Positions 1 through 8,693 of a stretch of 64,000 nucleotides of DNA are shown piece by piece. The number at the start of each line of letters is the position of its first letter. Position 1 is the first letter of the stretch. Both the position numbers and the translations under genes were made by a program. The notes below the pieces were generated by a model. It made no database searches. It saw only the letters and a list, made by a program, of their open reading frames with translations, and was not told the origin of the DNA. Source of the stretch: an uncultured Selenomonadales bacterium (GTDB taxonomy: Bacteria > Bacillota > Negativicutes > DSM-1736 > Dendrosporobacteraceae); assembly GCA_946407015.1 (NCBI GenBank), contig CAMJML010000004.1, positions 186,001-250,000 of the forward strand. The letters run 5' to 3'.

Positions 1-2255
1 AGGTTTCGGCGCCGCTGCTACGTGGTTTAGCCTTCAAGCATATTATGGAAAATCGAATACTCTATATAGAAAAAGGCGCATTGATTATTGGTGAAAAAGG
101 CCATAAACCCTGGGCTGCACCTACGTTCCCGGAGTTATGCTGCCATTCCTTGGAAGATTTCGATAATATGAACAATCGGGAAAAAGTATTTTTTAAAGTT
201 ACAGAAGAAGACAAGAAAATTCAAGAAGAAGTGATCATCCCCTATTGGAAAGACCGTGCGTTGATGACCAGAATGAATGCTATTTTGCCGCAAGCATGGC
301 ACAAGCTGTTTCAGGCCGGCTTGTTTACCGAATTCCTAATGCAGCGCGGTCCGGGACATACTGTCGCCGACGGAAAGATATACCAAAAGGGATACGGAGA
401 GCTTATCAAAGACATCGAAGCTGCAATTGAGAGCCTGGATTACAACAACGATTTGGCTGCGCTAAACAAGCGTGAAGAGTTGGAAGGGATGAAGCTGGTT
501 TGCGAAGGCATGATTATTTTTGGGGAGCGGTATGCCGCCCAAGCCCGCGCATTGGCAGAAACCGAAACAGATCCGATCTGGAAAAAAGAATTGCTGGAGC
601 TTGCCGAAGTTTGTGATGTCGTGCCCAAGCATGCGCCCGAAACCTTTCGCCAAGCTGTTCAAATGTATTGGTTTACACATATTGGTGTAACCATTGAAAT
701 GAATAACTGGGACGCCTATTCACCAGGAAAGCTCGATCAGCATCTGGAGCCTTTCTACAATCAAGATATCGAGGAGGGCCGGATTACCCGTGAAGACGCA
801 AGAGAGATCCTGGAAAACTTATGGATTCAATTTAACAATCAGCCGGCCCCGCCCAAAGTTGGCATTACACTAAAGGAAAGTGCAACTTATACCGACTTTT
901 GCAATATCAATACAGGAGCATTGCGTCCTGATGGCACTTGCGGAGTTAGCGATGTCAGTTATTTGATCCTGGAAGTAATGGATGAAATGAAATTGCTGCA
1001 GCCAAGCTCAAACGTGCAGATTTCTCAGAAAACACCAGAAAACTTCTTGCGTGAAGCCATAAAGGTTTCCCGCAAAGGTTGGGGGCAGCCTGCATTTTAT
1101 AACTCGGAAGCCATCATTCAAGAGTTACTCTATTTGGGGAAATCACTGGATGATGCGCGCGAAAGCGGTATTGCCAGCGGCTGTGTTGAAACAGGTACTG
1201 CCGGAAAAGAAGCGTATGTTCTGACCGGTTATTTAAATATACCAAAGATTTTTGAACTTGTGCTGAACCGTGGCTTTGATTCGTACACTAAGACCCAGGT
1301 TGGTCTGGATTTAGGCGACCCCAGAGACTTTTCCACTTATGGAGAAGTTTATGATGCTTTCTATCAACAACTGAAGTATGTTGTTGACGTAAAAGTTGCC
1401 GGGAATAATGTCATTGAGCGCATGTATATGGATCATATGCCTGTACCTTTGCTTTCCGTCATAACCGACGACTGCATCAAGTCGGGTGTTGATTACAATG
1501 CCGGCGGTGCGCGCTATAACACGAGCTATATTCAGTGTGTAGGAATCGCAACCATTGCGGATTCATTAGCCGTTATCAAGAAAAATGTGTTTGAAGATGG
1601 TAAGCTGGCAATGGATCAGCTGCTGGCAGCTTGTAAGGCAAATTTTGAAGGCTATGACGAGATTTATCATATCGTTCATAACGAAACACCCAAGTATGGA
1701 AATGATGATGATTATGCTGACGGTATCTTAAAAAGTGTGGCGGACTCGCTGCAAAGCGCCATTGCCGGAAGAAAAACGCCAAAAGGTTCAAAGACTGTTG
1801 TTGAATTTTTGCCAACAACTTGCCATGTTTACTTCGGACAGGTCATGGAAGCATCGCCCAATGGACGTTATGCGGGAACACCGCTGCCGGACGGGATATC
1901 ACCTGAAAAAGGCGCTGACCGCAACGGGCCAACAGCAGTCATCAAATCGGCGTCTAAACTGGATCAGTTAAAAACAGGCGGCGCGTTGTTAAATCAGAAA
2001 TTTTCCCCTGCTGTTGTGGCCGGCGAAGACGGCATTACCCACATGGCAGCCTTGATCCGCTCATATTTCGCATTGGATGGACACCATCTCCAGTTCAATG
2101 TCATTGAGCGTGAAACACTGCTTAAGGCGCAACAGAATCCAAAGGAGTATGAAAACCTGATTGTACGTGTAGCAGGCTATAGCGACTACTTTAATAACCT
2201 GGACCGTGCTTTGCAAGATGAAATTATCAACCGGACAGAGCAGGTTTTCGCGTGA
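1..2255 (+). CDS. hypD: trans-4-hydroxy-L-proline dehydratase, glycyl radical enzyme (5' end outside window)
   Basis: Glycyl radical enzyme that dehydrates trans-4-hydroxy-L-proline to 1-pyrroline-5-carboxylate in anaerobes. The reading frame is open back to base 3 (…RGLAFKHIMENR), so the ATG at 45 is internal and about 40 N-terminal residues lie outside the window. The thiyl-radical cysteine is in SGCVETG (Cys codon 1182-1184) and the glycyl radical is in the C-terminal RVAGYS motif (Gly codon 2175-2177). The segments KVGITLKES, QPSSNVQIS, GWGQPAFYN and GNDDDYAD match, from memory, the Clostridioides difficile HypD sequence rather than pyruvate formate-lyase or glycerol dehydratase. No activase gene is visible; it may lie upstream of the window. 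The epimerase gene and amino acid importer that follow fit hydroxyproline use. Family assignment is strong; substrate is inferred from similarity. Confidence 0.93.
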   Translation, partial: VSAPLLRGLAFKHIMENRILYIEKGALIIGEKGHKPWAAPTFPELCCHSLEDFDNMNNREKVFFKVTEEDKKIQEEVIIPYWKDRALMTRMNAILPQAWHKLFQAGLFTEFLMQRGPGHTVADGKIYQKGYGELIKDIEAAIESLDYNNDLAALNKREELEGMKLVCEGMIIFGERYAAQARALAETETDPIWKKELLELAEVCDVVPKHAPETFRQAVQMYWFTHIGVTIEMNNWDAYSPGKLDQHLEPFYNQDIEEGRITREDAREILENLWIQFNNQPAPPKVGITLKESATYTDFCNINTGALRPDGTCGVSDVSYLILEVMDEMKLLQPSSNVQISQKTPENFLREAIKVSRKGWGQPAFYNSEAIIQELLYLGKSLDDARESGIASGCVETGTAGKEAYVLTGYLNIPKIFELVLNRGFDSYTKTQVGLDLGDPRDFSTYGEVYDAFYQQLKYVVDVKVAGNNVIERMYMDHMPVPLLSVITDDCIKSGVDYNAGGARYNTSYIQCVGIATIADSLAVIKKNVFEDGKLAMDQLLAACKANFEGYDEIYHIVHNETPKYGNDDDYADGILKSVADSLQSAIAGRKTPKGSKTVVEFLPTTCHVYFGQVMEASPNGRYAGTPLPDGISPEKGADRNGPTAVIKSASKLDQLKTGGALLNQKFSPAVVAGEDGITHMAALIRSYFALDGHHLQFNVIERETLLKAQQNPKEYENLIVRVAGYSDYFNNLDRALQDEIINRTEQVFA

Positions 2256-2263
2256 ATTTCCAT

Positions 2264-2288
2264 GGAGCGGGGGTCTGGCCCTCGCTCC
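2264..2288 (+). terminator. hairpin after hypD
   Basis: GGAGCGGGGG and CCCTCGCTCC pair around a short loop, 9 bases after the hypD stop. There is no T tract directly behind it; a second weak stem (TCGCC/GGCGA) with a run of seven T follows at about 2335-2367 and may complete termination. Confidence 0.45.
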
Positions 2289-2380
2289 AAACAGTTTTGA
2301 TAACCTGTCGTGAGCAGGAAATACTGATTTCGCCTTTGTAACCTCTTCTCTCAGGGGCGATTTTTTTATGCCATAAAGAA

Positions 2381-2425
2381 AACCCTCCAAGTTGATGCTT
2401 CTAGCTTGCATCAGCCTGGAGGGTT
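2381..2425 (-). terminator. Rho-independent terminator of the minus-strand P5C dehydrogenase remnant
   Basis: AACCCTCCA…GTTGATGC pairs with GCATCAG…TGGAGGGTT. Read on the minus strand the stem is followed by TTTTCTTT, so it terminates the minus-strand transcript and separates it from hypD. Confidence 0.75.
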
Positions 2426-2446
2426 CGTTATTTCGGGATTGTCCAA

Positions 2447-3064
2447 TTACTCCTCGATCATATAAGGATAGTTGATCGTTGTACGAGGAACGAGTGTTTC
2501 CTTAATGGTGCGTTGACTTATCCAGCGGTTCAGGTTGATAGCGCTGCCGGCTTTATCGTTCGTTCCTGAGCCGCGGCTGCCACCAAATGGCTGTTGGCCG
2601 ACAACTGCGCCAGTCGGTTTATCGTTGATATAGAAATTGCCTGCTGCATGGTTCAAGGCTTTGGAAATTTTAATAATGGCTGTTCTGTCTTGCGCAAACA
2701 CAGCACCTGTCAGGGCGTAATTTGTGGAAGTATCACATAAGGTTAACGTCTCGTCCAATTGATTATTTGGATATACATAAATGGTTATCACTGGGCCAAA
2801 GATTTCTTCTGTCATTGTCTTAAAGGCCGGCGTTTTTGCTAAAATGACGGTAGGTTCTACAAAATACCCGATACTGTCATCACATTTGCCGCCAATGATG
2901 ATTTCCGCATCTTTGGAGTTTCTTGCATAATCAATATAACTCTTAATATTATTAAAGGAATTTTGATCAATAACAGCGTTCATAAGGTTTGTAAAATCCC
3001 AAACATCTTTAAAATCAATTTTCTTATGAATGGGCAGAAGTAAGATCTTAATAATCTCAAAATG
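2447..3064 (-). pseudogene. 1-pyrroline-5-carboxylate dehydrogenase, C-terminal remnant
   Basis: The 178 residues read from the ATG at 2983 match the C-terminal third of the long (about 540 aa) P5C/glutamate-semialdehyde dehydrogenases: NAVID, GYFVEPTVI, EEIFGPV, YALTGAVFAQD, NFYINDKPTGAVVGQQPFGGSRGSGTND (motif ends about 2555). The same frame stays open upstream to 3064 and still resembles the family (LLLPIHKKIDFKDVWDFTNL), so the ATG at 2983 is not a real start. Above 3064 the frame carries stops, and the NAD-binding part and catalytic cysteine segment (GQKC) are absent. The product of HypD would be the substrate of an intact enzyme, so the locus probably once oxidised P5C to glutamate. A short expressed fragment cannot be excluded but would have no active site. 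Confidence 0.75.
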
Positions 3065-3356
3065 TTAAAGGCATCAAAAAAGTGAAGGCCAGTATGTATG
3101 ATAATCCTATGGAATTATAAGGGCATGTCATTTAGATATACTATATGCAAAATTTAAATTCCAGTCAATCTAAGTTAAGCCTCAAGCGAATCATAAAGAA
3201 TTAGATACGATTCGTTCACTTATAAGGTACCAACGACTAGCTATAAAAAACTTATTGACAACATAATTCATCAATGCTATATTTTACGTAATGAAAAACA
3301 ACCACCTGTTTTTGCTATGAAAATGAAAAAATAGATATTATTAATGGGAAAACATA

Positions 3357-3384
3357 ATGAATATTCACACTGGTGAATATTCAT
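3357..3384. promoter_or_regulatory. perfect 12-bp inverted repeat, operator-like
   Basis: ATGAATATTCAC and GTGAATATTCAT flank the spacer ACTG. It has no T tract and lies in AT-rich intergenic DNA, so it looks like a dimeric regulator site rather than a terminator. Which promoter it serves is unknown. Confidence 0.4.
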
Positions 3385-3553
3385 GTTCTTTGTACGTGTA
3401 GGGCAAACAATAGTGTTATAAGGACTTTAATTTCATTGTTTTACCTTCTTTAGGTCATTAGTAAACTGGTGGCAATGGTAAGTGGTATTTTCCCTTTCCA
3501 ATTTTTATACATACTTATAAAGGCCAAATTGCAGTTTAATGAGGAGGTGGTTT

Positions 3554-3625
3554 ATGAGAATATTGGGAGGTTCTTTATTTCGGGCAAGGTTTGGAAAAAA
3601 TGAGGTTGGCAAATGTAAACAATAG
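3554..3625 (+). CDS. small ORF, 23 codons, strong ribosome site
   Basis: MRILGGSLFRAR… ending …VGKCKQ, preceded by AGGAGG at a good distance (about 7 bases). Not recognised. It may be a leader peptide or the stump of a decayed gene in this remnant-rich region. Confidence 0.25.
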   Translation: MRILGGSLFRARFGKNEVGKCKQ

Positions 3626-3757
3626 ATAAAGATTTGGAATGATACTGAGTATGGACCAACCAGTTCCCAGAATATTTTCTGCCTTGGTAATGCCTGAACA
3701 ATTGTATGCCTAAGAGAGGATTGTAGAGTTGAAGTTTTCCAAAACAGCATTTAAACA

Positions 3758-3805
3758 AAAGCGGCAATGAAGCCCCTGAGTGTAAGGGCCTCATTGTCGT
3801 TTTTC
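3758..3805 (+). terminator. leader hairpin with T tract upstream of the first ABC importer
   Basis: CGGCAATGA pairs with TCATTGTCG, with an inner CCC/GGG step, followed by TTTTTCGTTTAT. It ends about 35 bases before the start codon at 3839, so it is an intrinsic terminator or attenuator. A similar but broken copy of its 5' half (AAAAGCGGCAATGAAG) recurs at about 6096 before the epimerase gene. Confidence 0.5.
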
Positions 3806-3838
3806 GTTTATTTCCAATTTAAGAGGAGGATACATTCA

Positions 3839-4651
3839 ATGAATAAAATGTTAAAAAAATGGGTTCTAATGTTGGTTTCTATCGTTACTCTTGCTATTCT
3901 TGCAACAGGATGCGGCAGTAGTACAAGCAATACCGCATCAACCCAGGACACTTCGTTAAAAGGGAAAAAAATAGTTATCGGTATAGGCACCTATGCACCT
4001 TTCTTTTATCAGGATGCCAGCGGCAAAAACATTGGCTTTGATTTGGACTTAATTGATGCGATTAGTAAAAAAGTGGGATTTACTTATGAATTAAAAGTGA
4101 TGGAATTCGATCCTCTGTTTATTTCTGTACAGGGCGGACAAGTGGATATGGCTGCCGGACAAGTTTGCATCACCGAAGAAAGAAAGAAAAAAATGAGCTT
4201 TAGTACTCCGTATTACTATGCCGGGCTGCGGGCAGTGGTCAGAAAAGATTCCCCCATAACCAGTCAGGATGAATTACATGGCAAAAAAATTGCGGTGGAA
4301 AAAGGAGCAGCCGCACATGCTTACACAAGCAAAACATATCCGGATGCTGAAATTATTGCTTTTCCACAGCAATCGGCAGCCTATATGGAAGTAGAAAAGG
4401 GAACGGCAAATGCTACAATCTATGATACTCCTAATGTTGCTTATTATTTAAAGACACATCCGGACAGCCAGCTTAAAGTCGTTGGTACCGAAGTGGAAAA
4501 AGTTCCTTCCGGCTTTGCATTTCCGAAAAACAGTAAATATGTTGCCGAAATTGATAAAGCACTCAAGGAATTGCAAGACGATGGCACAATTGATGCGCTG
4601 CAGAAAAAATGGATTAATCTTGATGTGTCCGGTGGGGCAAAAACCCCCTGA
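3839..4651 (+). CDS. polar amino acid ABC transporter, substrate-binding lipoprotein
   Basis: Family 3 extracellular solute-binding protein of 270 aa. The signal peptide ends in a lipobox (LATGC) placing the lipid-anchored cysteine near residue 24. Family segments seen are IGTYAPFFYQD, GFDLDLIDAISKK, GGQVDMAAGQVCITEERKKKMSFSTPYYYAG and the C-terminal ALKELQDDGTIDALQKKW. I chose the ATG at 3839, preceded by AAGAGGAGG, rather than the in-frame ATG at 3767, which lies in the leader hairpin. It is followed by a permease and an ATPase, completing an importer. The neighbours hypD and the racemase/epimerase suggest proline, hydroxyproline or a related amino acid as the ligand, but this is inference. 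Confidence 0.9.
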   Translation: MNKMLKKWVLMLVSIVTLAILATGCGSSTSNTASTQDTSLKGKKIVIGIGTYAPFFYQDASGKNIGFDLDLIDAISKKVGFTYELKVMEFDPLFISVQGGQVDMAAGQVCITEERKKKMSFSTPYYYAGLRAVVRKDSPITSQDELHGKKIAVEKGAAAHAYTSKTYPDAEIIAFPQQSAAYMEVEKGTANATIYDTPNVAYYLKTHPDSQLKVVGTEVEKVPSGFAFPKNSKYVAEIDKALKELQDDGTIDALQKKWINLDVSGGAKTP

Positions 4652-4702
4652 TTCGTATAGACTCAGAGGCAACGCAGGCTATAAAGCAGACGGAGGTCGT
4701 AA

Positions 4703-5362
4703 ATGTTTGACTGGAGTAGTATTCCTATCGTATTCCCCAAAATTGTTGATGGGCTGCAAATGACGATTCTCATAGCCGTACTTGGTATTTTAGCCGGTTT
4801 TATCATTGGTGTTTGTGCGGGTTATGTTAGGACAACAAAGTCTAAAGCATTAAGTTCCATTGCCGCTTTTTATGTGTGGATCATTCGCAGCACACCAATT
4901 ATCGTGCAAGCGCTTTACATTTATTTTGTTATACCGCGGATGCTGGATATTAGTTTTAACCGGGAAATAGCAGGGATTCTCTGCATTTCCATTAATGCCA
5001 GCGCTTATATTTCAGAAATTGTCCGGGGAGCTCTGAACGAGGTGCCCAAAGGCCAGTGGGAAGCAGGGTACTCGCTTGGCATGAACAAATTTCAAATTTT
5101 GTTTCACTTGATTTTTCCGCCGGCCTTTAAAAGCATGCTGCCAGCTCTTGGAAATCAATTTATCATCACTATTAAAGACACAGCCATTTTGACGGTAATC
5201 GGTGTCGCTGAAATGACGTATCAAGCGGGTCAATATGCGGCCACATCGTTTAACCTTGTTGAAAGTTATACGCTTCTAGCTTTATTTTATCTGGTTGTAA
5301 TTTCAATACTTACCATTGTATTGAGTGCCTTAGAGAGGAAGATGGGAGTAGATAGAAGATGA
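4703..5362 (+). CDS. polar amino acid ABC transporter, permease
   Basis: Inner-membrane permease of the HisM/GlnP type, 219 aa, with about five hydrophobic segments. RSTPIIVQALYIYF and the EAA loop (EVPKGQWEAGYSLGMNKFQILFHLIFP, about residues 112-138) mark the family and the contact site for the ATPase. It starts at an ATG preceded by GGAGG, 51 bases after the binding protein, and its stop overlaps the start of the ATPase (ATGA), so the two are translationally coupled. Confidence 0.92.
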   Translation: MFDWSSIPIVFPKIVDGLQMTILIAVLGILAGFIIGVCAGYVRTTKSKALSSIAAFYVWIIRSTPIIVQALYIYFVIPRMLDISFNREIAGILCISINASAYISEIVRGALNEVPKGQWEAGYSLGMNKFQILFHLIFPPAFKSMLPALGNQFIITIKDTAILTVIGVAEMTYQAGQYAATSFNLVESYTLLALFYLVVISILTIVLSALERKMGVDRR

Positions 5363-6084
5363 TACAGGTATGTAGTTTGAAGAAACAATTCAATAATATT
5401 ATGGTCTTGGATGATGTGAATATTGACTTTAACACAAAAGAAGTAACTTGTATTCTTGGTCCTTCCGGAGCGGGGAAAAGTACCTTTTTGCGATGCTTGA
5501 ATCTATTGGAAGAACCGACAGCAGGGAAAATTCTCTATAACGGAAAAAATACGCTCGACGAAAATTTTGATGTGAGACAATTGCGGGAAGATGTCGGCAT
5601 GGTGTTTCAGCATTTCAATTTATTCCCGCTAAAATCCGTAGTGGAGAATGTTATGCTGGCCCTGGTGCTTGTGAAAAAAATGCCTAAAAAAATGGCGCGT
5701 GAGAAAGCTCTGGAAATGCTCAAGAAAGTTGGCTTATCCGATAAAGCTGACGTAATGCCGCATACTCTGTCCGGCGGACAGCAGCAGCGCGTTGCAATCG
5801 CCAGAGCACTGGCCATGGAACCTAAAATGCTGCTTTTTGATGAGCCGACATCGGCGCTGGACCCAGAGCTGGTTGGTGATGTTTTAGCCGTAATGCGCAA
5901 TTTGGCTAAAGAGGGCATGACGATGATTGTGGTTACCCATGAAATGGGGTTTGCCAAGGAAGTAGCTGACCGGATCTTGTTTATGGCAGACGGTAATGTT
6001 GTGGAAGATGCAAGCCCTGATGTATTTTTTACTAACCCGAATACACAGCGGGCGCAGGCTTTTTTATCACGTTTTATCGCATAG
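5359..6084 (+). CDS. polar amino acid ABC transporter, ATP-binding protein
   Basis: 241-aa ATPase of the GlnQ/HisP type. Walker A is GPSGAGKST (about residues 34-42), the signature is LSGGQQQR, Walker B is [14 protein letters not shown] and the switch histidine is in VVTHEMGFA. The Q-loop reads MVFQHFNLFPL, typical of amino acid importers. It overlaps the permease stop by four bases. It is closely similar to the ATPase at 7962, so the two importers appear to be paralogues with different gene orders (binding protein-permease-ATPase here, ATPase-permease-binding protein there). Confidence 0.93.
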   Translation: MIQVCSLKKQFNNIMVLDDVNIDFNTKEVTCILGPSGAGKSTFLRCLNLLEEPTAGKILYNGKNTLDENFDVRQLREDVGMVFQHFNLFPLKSVVENVMLALVLVKKMPKKMAREKALEMLKKVGLSDKADVMPHTLSGGQQQRVAIARALAMEPKMLLFDEPTSALDPELVGDVLAVMRNLAKEGMTMIVVTHEMGFAKEVADRILFMADGNVVEDASPDVFFTNPNTQRAQAFLSRFIA

Positions 6085-6193
6085 GCAGTAGTTTGAGAAA
6101 AGCGGCAATGAAGGCAGCGGTGTAAAAAAGCATAATCATCGTTATTTGTTTTTTATTTAGATTGCGATTAAGACTAAAGGAGATACAAGAAAT

Positions 6194-7213
6194 ATGCGTT
6201 TTAGCAGGCTGTTTTCCACAATCGACACGCACACGGCTGGTGAGCCCACAAGAAACATTATTGGCGGAATGCCAGTCATACCAGGAAAAACCATGAGTGA
6301 AAAAATGTTATACATGCGGGATAACCTGGACTGGATCAGGAAAATGCTGATGTTTGAACCGCGGGGTAATAACGTTATGTCGGGAGCTGTCCTGATGCCG
6401 CCGTGTAATCCGGAGGCAACTTTAGGTGTAATTTATATTGAGGTGGGCGGATATCTCCCCATGTGCGGCCATGATACGATCGGTTTTGCCACCGCAATGG
6501 TTGAGAACGGAATGGTTCCTGTGCATGAACCGACAACAGAATTTGCTATAGACACGCCGGCAGGGCTTGTGAAAGTGCAAGTGGCTGTAGAAGATACGGT
6601 TGCCAAGAGTGTAACCTTCAAAAACATCCCTTCTTTTTTATATGCTGCCGATGAAGTAATTGATTTACCAGGCTTTGGCACCATAAAACTGGATATTGCC
6701 TATGGAGGAAACTTCTACGCAATCGTTGAAGCCGCTGCTGTGGGTCTTACGATTTTACCGGAAAACGAAATGGAGATCATTCGCACCGGAAACTTGATTA
6801 AAGACACTGTAAATGCTCAGATTAAAGTAACCCATCCTGAAAAGCCGTTTATAGACAAGGTTACCCATGTAGAATTTTATGGTCCTCCGACTCATCCGGA
6901 GGCTCACGTTAAGAACGCCGTGGTAATCCCGCCTGGATCTATCGACCGGTCTCCCTGTGGTACCGGCACATCGGCCAAATTGGCAGCATTGTATGCCAAA
7001 GGACAGCTGAAAATGGGTGAAGACTTTATTCATGAAAGCATAATCGGGACCATTTTCAAGGCAAAAGTCATAGAAGAGGCAACTGCAGGGACCTTGCCGG
7101 CGATTGTGCCAGAGGTAACTGGTTCGGCCTATGTCACCGGAATTCATCAGTTTGTTTTAGATCCGGATGATCCAATAAAAGAAGGATTTTTATTGGGCGT
7201 TAAAGTAGATTAA
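6194..7213 (+). CDS. proline racemase family protein, likely 4-hydroxyproline 2-epimerase or proline racemase
   Basis: 339 aa, full length for the family. Both catalytic cysteines of the two-base racemase mechanism are present: Cys91 in MCGHDTIG and Cys255 in DRSPCGTGTSA. Dehydratase members of the family carry a threonine or serine at one of these positions, so a racemase or epimerase is favoured. With hypD and an amino acid importer nearby, one role would be interconverting cis-4-hydroxy-D-proline and trans-4-hydroxy-L-proline; proline racemase for D-proline metabolism is the alternative, and overall similarity to clostridial proline racemase is high. The start ATG is preceded by AAGGAG at 6177-6182. 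A terminator follows at 7294. Confidence 0.9.
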   Translation: MRFSRLFSTIDTHTAGEPTRNIIGGMPVIPGKTMSEKMLYMRDNLDWIRKMLMFEPRGNNVMSGAVLMPPCNPEATLGVIYIEVGGYLPMCGHDTIGFATAMVENGMVPVHEPTTEFAIDTPAGLVKVQVAVEDTVAKSVTFKNIPSFLYAADEVIDLPGFGTIKLDIAYGGNFYAIVEAAAVGLTILPENEMEIIRTGNLIKDTVNAQIKVTHPEKPFIDKVTHVEFYGPPTHPEAHVKNAVVIPPGSIDRSPCGTGTSAKLAALYAKGQLKMGEDFIHESIIGTIFKAKVIEEATAGTLPAIVPEVTGSAYVTGIHQFVLDPDDPIKEGFLLGVKVD

Positions 7214-7241
7214 AAGCATTTTCTATATAGAGGTGTTTTCG

Positions 7242-7257
7242 TAGTAAGTACTTACTA
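7242..7257. repeat. perfect 16-bp palindrome
   Basis: TAGTAAGTACTTACTA is its own reverse complement, 28 bases after the epimerase stop and upstream of its terminator. It could be a regulator site or RNA processing site; nothing further can be said. Confidence 0.3.
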
Positions 7258-7293
7258 TAGAGGCGTATGATCAAATTAATAAAGATATAAGAC

Positions 7294-7329
7294 AATATCC
7301 CCAATCAGAAACAAGGGGATATTTTTTTT
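7294..7329 (+). terminator. Rho-independent terminator after the epimerase gene
   Basis: AATATCCCC and GGGGATATT pair around a 12-base loop and run straight into eight T. This ends the first catabolic unit. Confidence 0.9.
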
Positions 7330-7532
7330 GCAATAAACAGGCCCAATGAGGAAGCTGAAATAAGACGCAAATACTATTCCTGCATCTTTCTCAAAATTAT
7401 CATGAAAATTATTAAAAGGAACGAAGAAGATGACCGTTCCAGGACTATGATCCGTTCTGTGATTACCGGGCAGGGGTGATGTTTTGTGTATAAAGTACAA
7501 TTTGCTTCTGTTTCTATTGTTATATTTGCCTG
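7330..7532. other. intergenic stretch without recognised features
   Basis: Between the epimerase terminator and the promoter of the second importer I see no gene, repeat or conserved RNA. A 74-codon minus-strand frame here lacks family resemblance. Confidence 0.5.
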
Positions 7533-7561
7533 TAGACAGCAGGATTTGGCTTTGCTATAAT
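7533..7561 (+). promoter_or_regulatory. sigma-70/A type promoter of the second importer operon
   Basis: TAGACA (7533-7538), a 17-base spacer and a consensus TATAAT (7556-7561). The transcript would start near 7568, giving a leader of about 390 bases before the first start codon at 7962. Confidence 0.75.
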
Positions 7562-7567
7562 GAAGCC

Positions 7568-7880
7568 ACAGTCACCAATGAAGAAAATAGTTGAAGCGAA
7601 GATGCTGAATGGATAAAAGGAGAAACCCTTATACCATTTGGTATTTTTTAATTTTCTCCTTGAAATGGTGGCAGGTTCTCGTAGTTTTACTCAGGCAAGT
7701 GCCGGTGCAAGCTGTTTGAGATGGCTGTATCGTCCAGGATATCACCCTGGCTGGTGGTTAAGGTTAACTGCGAAAAGAATAACTGATTTGTTCATGAGGA
7801 AAGCCTGTAACGTTGTTTTTTCTCATTGAATGAATTTCGCAAGCAAAGACGCTTATGGATGATCTTTGCTTTTTTTGCGT
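7568..7880 (+). ncRNA. long structured leader RNA with two intrinsic terminator hairpins
   Basis: The leader holds a first stem (AAGGAGAA 7617-7624 with TTCTCCTT 7654-7661) enclosing a terminator-like ATACCA/TGGTAT hairpin with a T run, then about 180 bases that can form short stems (for example CCAGG/CCTGG around 7734-7752), and a final hairpin AGCAAAGA/TCTTTGCT (7842-7870) followed by seven T. I do not recognise a known riboswitch; T-box, lysine, SAM and glycine motifs are absent. A 63-codon frame at 7638 lies inside and does not look like a protein. A regulatory leader is inferred from layout alone. Confidence 0.45.
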
Positions 7881-7961
7881 TTATGGAGTTATTTCTTCAT
7901 TTTATCGATTTTGAAGAGCATAGCCTTTCAAAATGAACAAGCGGCTAGGAGGGAAGCCACC

Positions 7962-8681
7962 ATGTTTAACATTGTTGAGTTAGGCAAAAAATTTGGCAAT
8001 TTAGAAGTATTAAAAAGTATCAGCATGTTTATTGAAGAGGGAGAGGTTGTCTGTATCATTGGGCCTTCCGGCTCAGGAAAAAGCACCTTTCTGCGCTGCT
8101 TGAATCTCCTCGAAATTCCAACCAGCGGCAAGATCTATTATGACGGAACCATTATCGATGCCGATCTGGATACGAAAATGCTCAGAAGAGAAATCGGGAT
8201 GGTCTTTCAAAAATTTAATCTTTTTCCGATGTTTACTGTCCTGGAAAATTTAACTTATGCGCCTATTCATATCAACAAAATGAAAAAAGAGGAAGCCAAT
8301 TGTTTAGCATTGGATTTATTGGAAAAGGTTGGACTTGCGGATAAAAAAGATGTTTATCCGTCTACCTTGTCCGGTGGCCAGCAACAGCGGGTGGCGATTG
8401 CCCGGGCTTTAGCCATGAAGCCGAAGATGCTGCTATTTGACGAACCGACTTCGGCACTCGATCCCGAATTGGTCGGTGATGTCCTGGAGGTTATGAAACA
8501 ATTAGCCGCCGAGGGCATGACCATGGTGGTGGTTACTCATGAGATGGGGTTTGCCAGGGAAGTGGCCGACCGTGTTATCTTTATGGATAAAGGCTATATC
8601 GTGGAAGAGGGCAAGCCGGAAAAAATCTTTAACAATCCGGAAAACCAACGCACCAGAGAATTTCTTGCCAGAGTTTTATAA
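7962..8681 (+). CDS. polar amino acid ABC transporter, ATP-binding protein (second system)
   Basis: 239-aa GlnQ/HisP-type ATPase. Walker A is GPSGSGKST, the Q-loop is [12 protein letters not shown], the signature is LSGGQQQR, Walker B is [14 protein letters not shown] and the switch histidine is in [10 protein letters not shown] chose the ATG at 7962 because TAGGAGGG precedes it; a longer frame to 7866 would run back into the leader terminator. It is the first gene of an importer operon ordered ATPase-permease-binding protein, behind a long leader RNA. Confidence 0.92.
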   Translation: MFNIVELGKKFGNLEVLKSISMFIEEGEVVCIIGPSGSGKSTFLRCLNLLEIPTSGKIYYDGTIIDADLDTKMLRREIGMVFQKFNLFPMFTVLENLTYAPIHINKMKKEEANCLALDLLEKVGLADKKDVYPSTLSGGQQQRVAIARALAMKPKMLLFDEPTSALDPELVGDVLEVMKQLAAEGMTMVVVTHEMGFAREVADRVIFMDKGYIVEEGKPEKIFNNPENQRTREFLARVL

Positions 8682-8693
8682 GGAGGGATTGAT

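Larger units (their letters stand above)
3065..3838. other. AT-rich non-coding stretch between pseudogene and ABC importer
   Basis: About 770 bases with no convincing gene. It contains a perfect 12-bp inverted repeat (3357-3384), a 23-codon ORF with a strong ribosome site (3554-3625) and a leader hairpin with T tract (3758-3805), each listed separately. The two overlapping minus-strand frames at 3505-3794 have no family resemblance and no ribosome site. Confidence 0.6.

Noticed and set aside
7638-7829. 63-codon ORF in the leader of the second importer
   Set aside because: Lies between two terminator hairpins, has no family resemblance and no convincing ribosome site; better explained as leader RNA.
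7568-7961. T-box riboswitch before the second importer
   Set aside because: The conserved AGGGTGGNACCGCG T-box sequence is absent; CACCCTGGCTGGTGG is only a loose look-alike.
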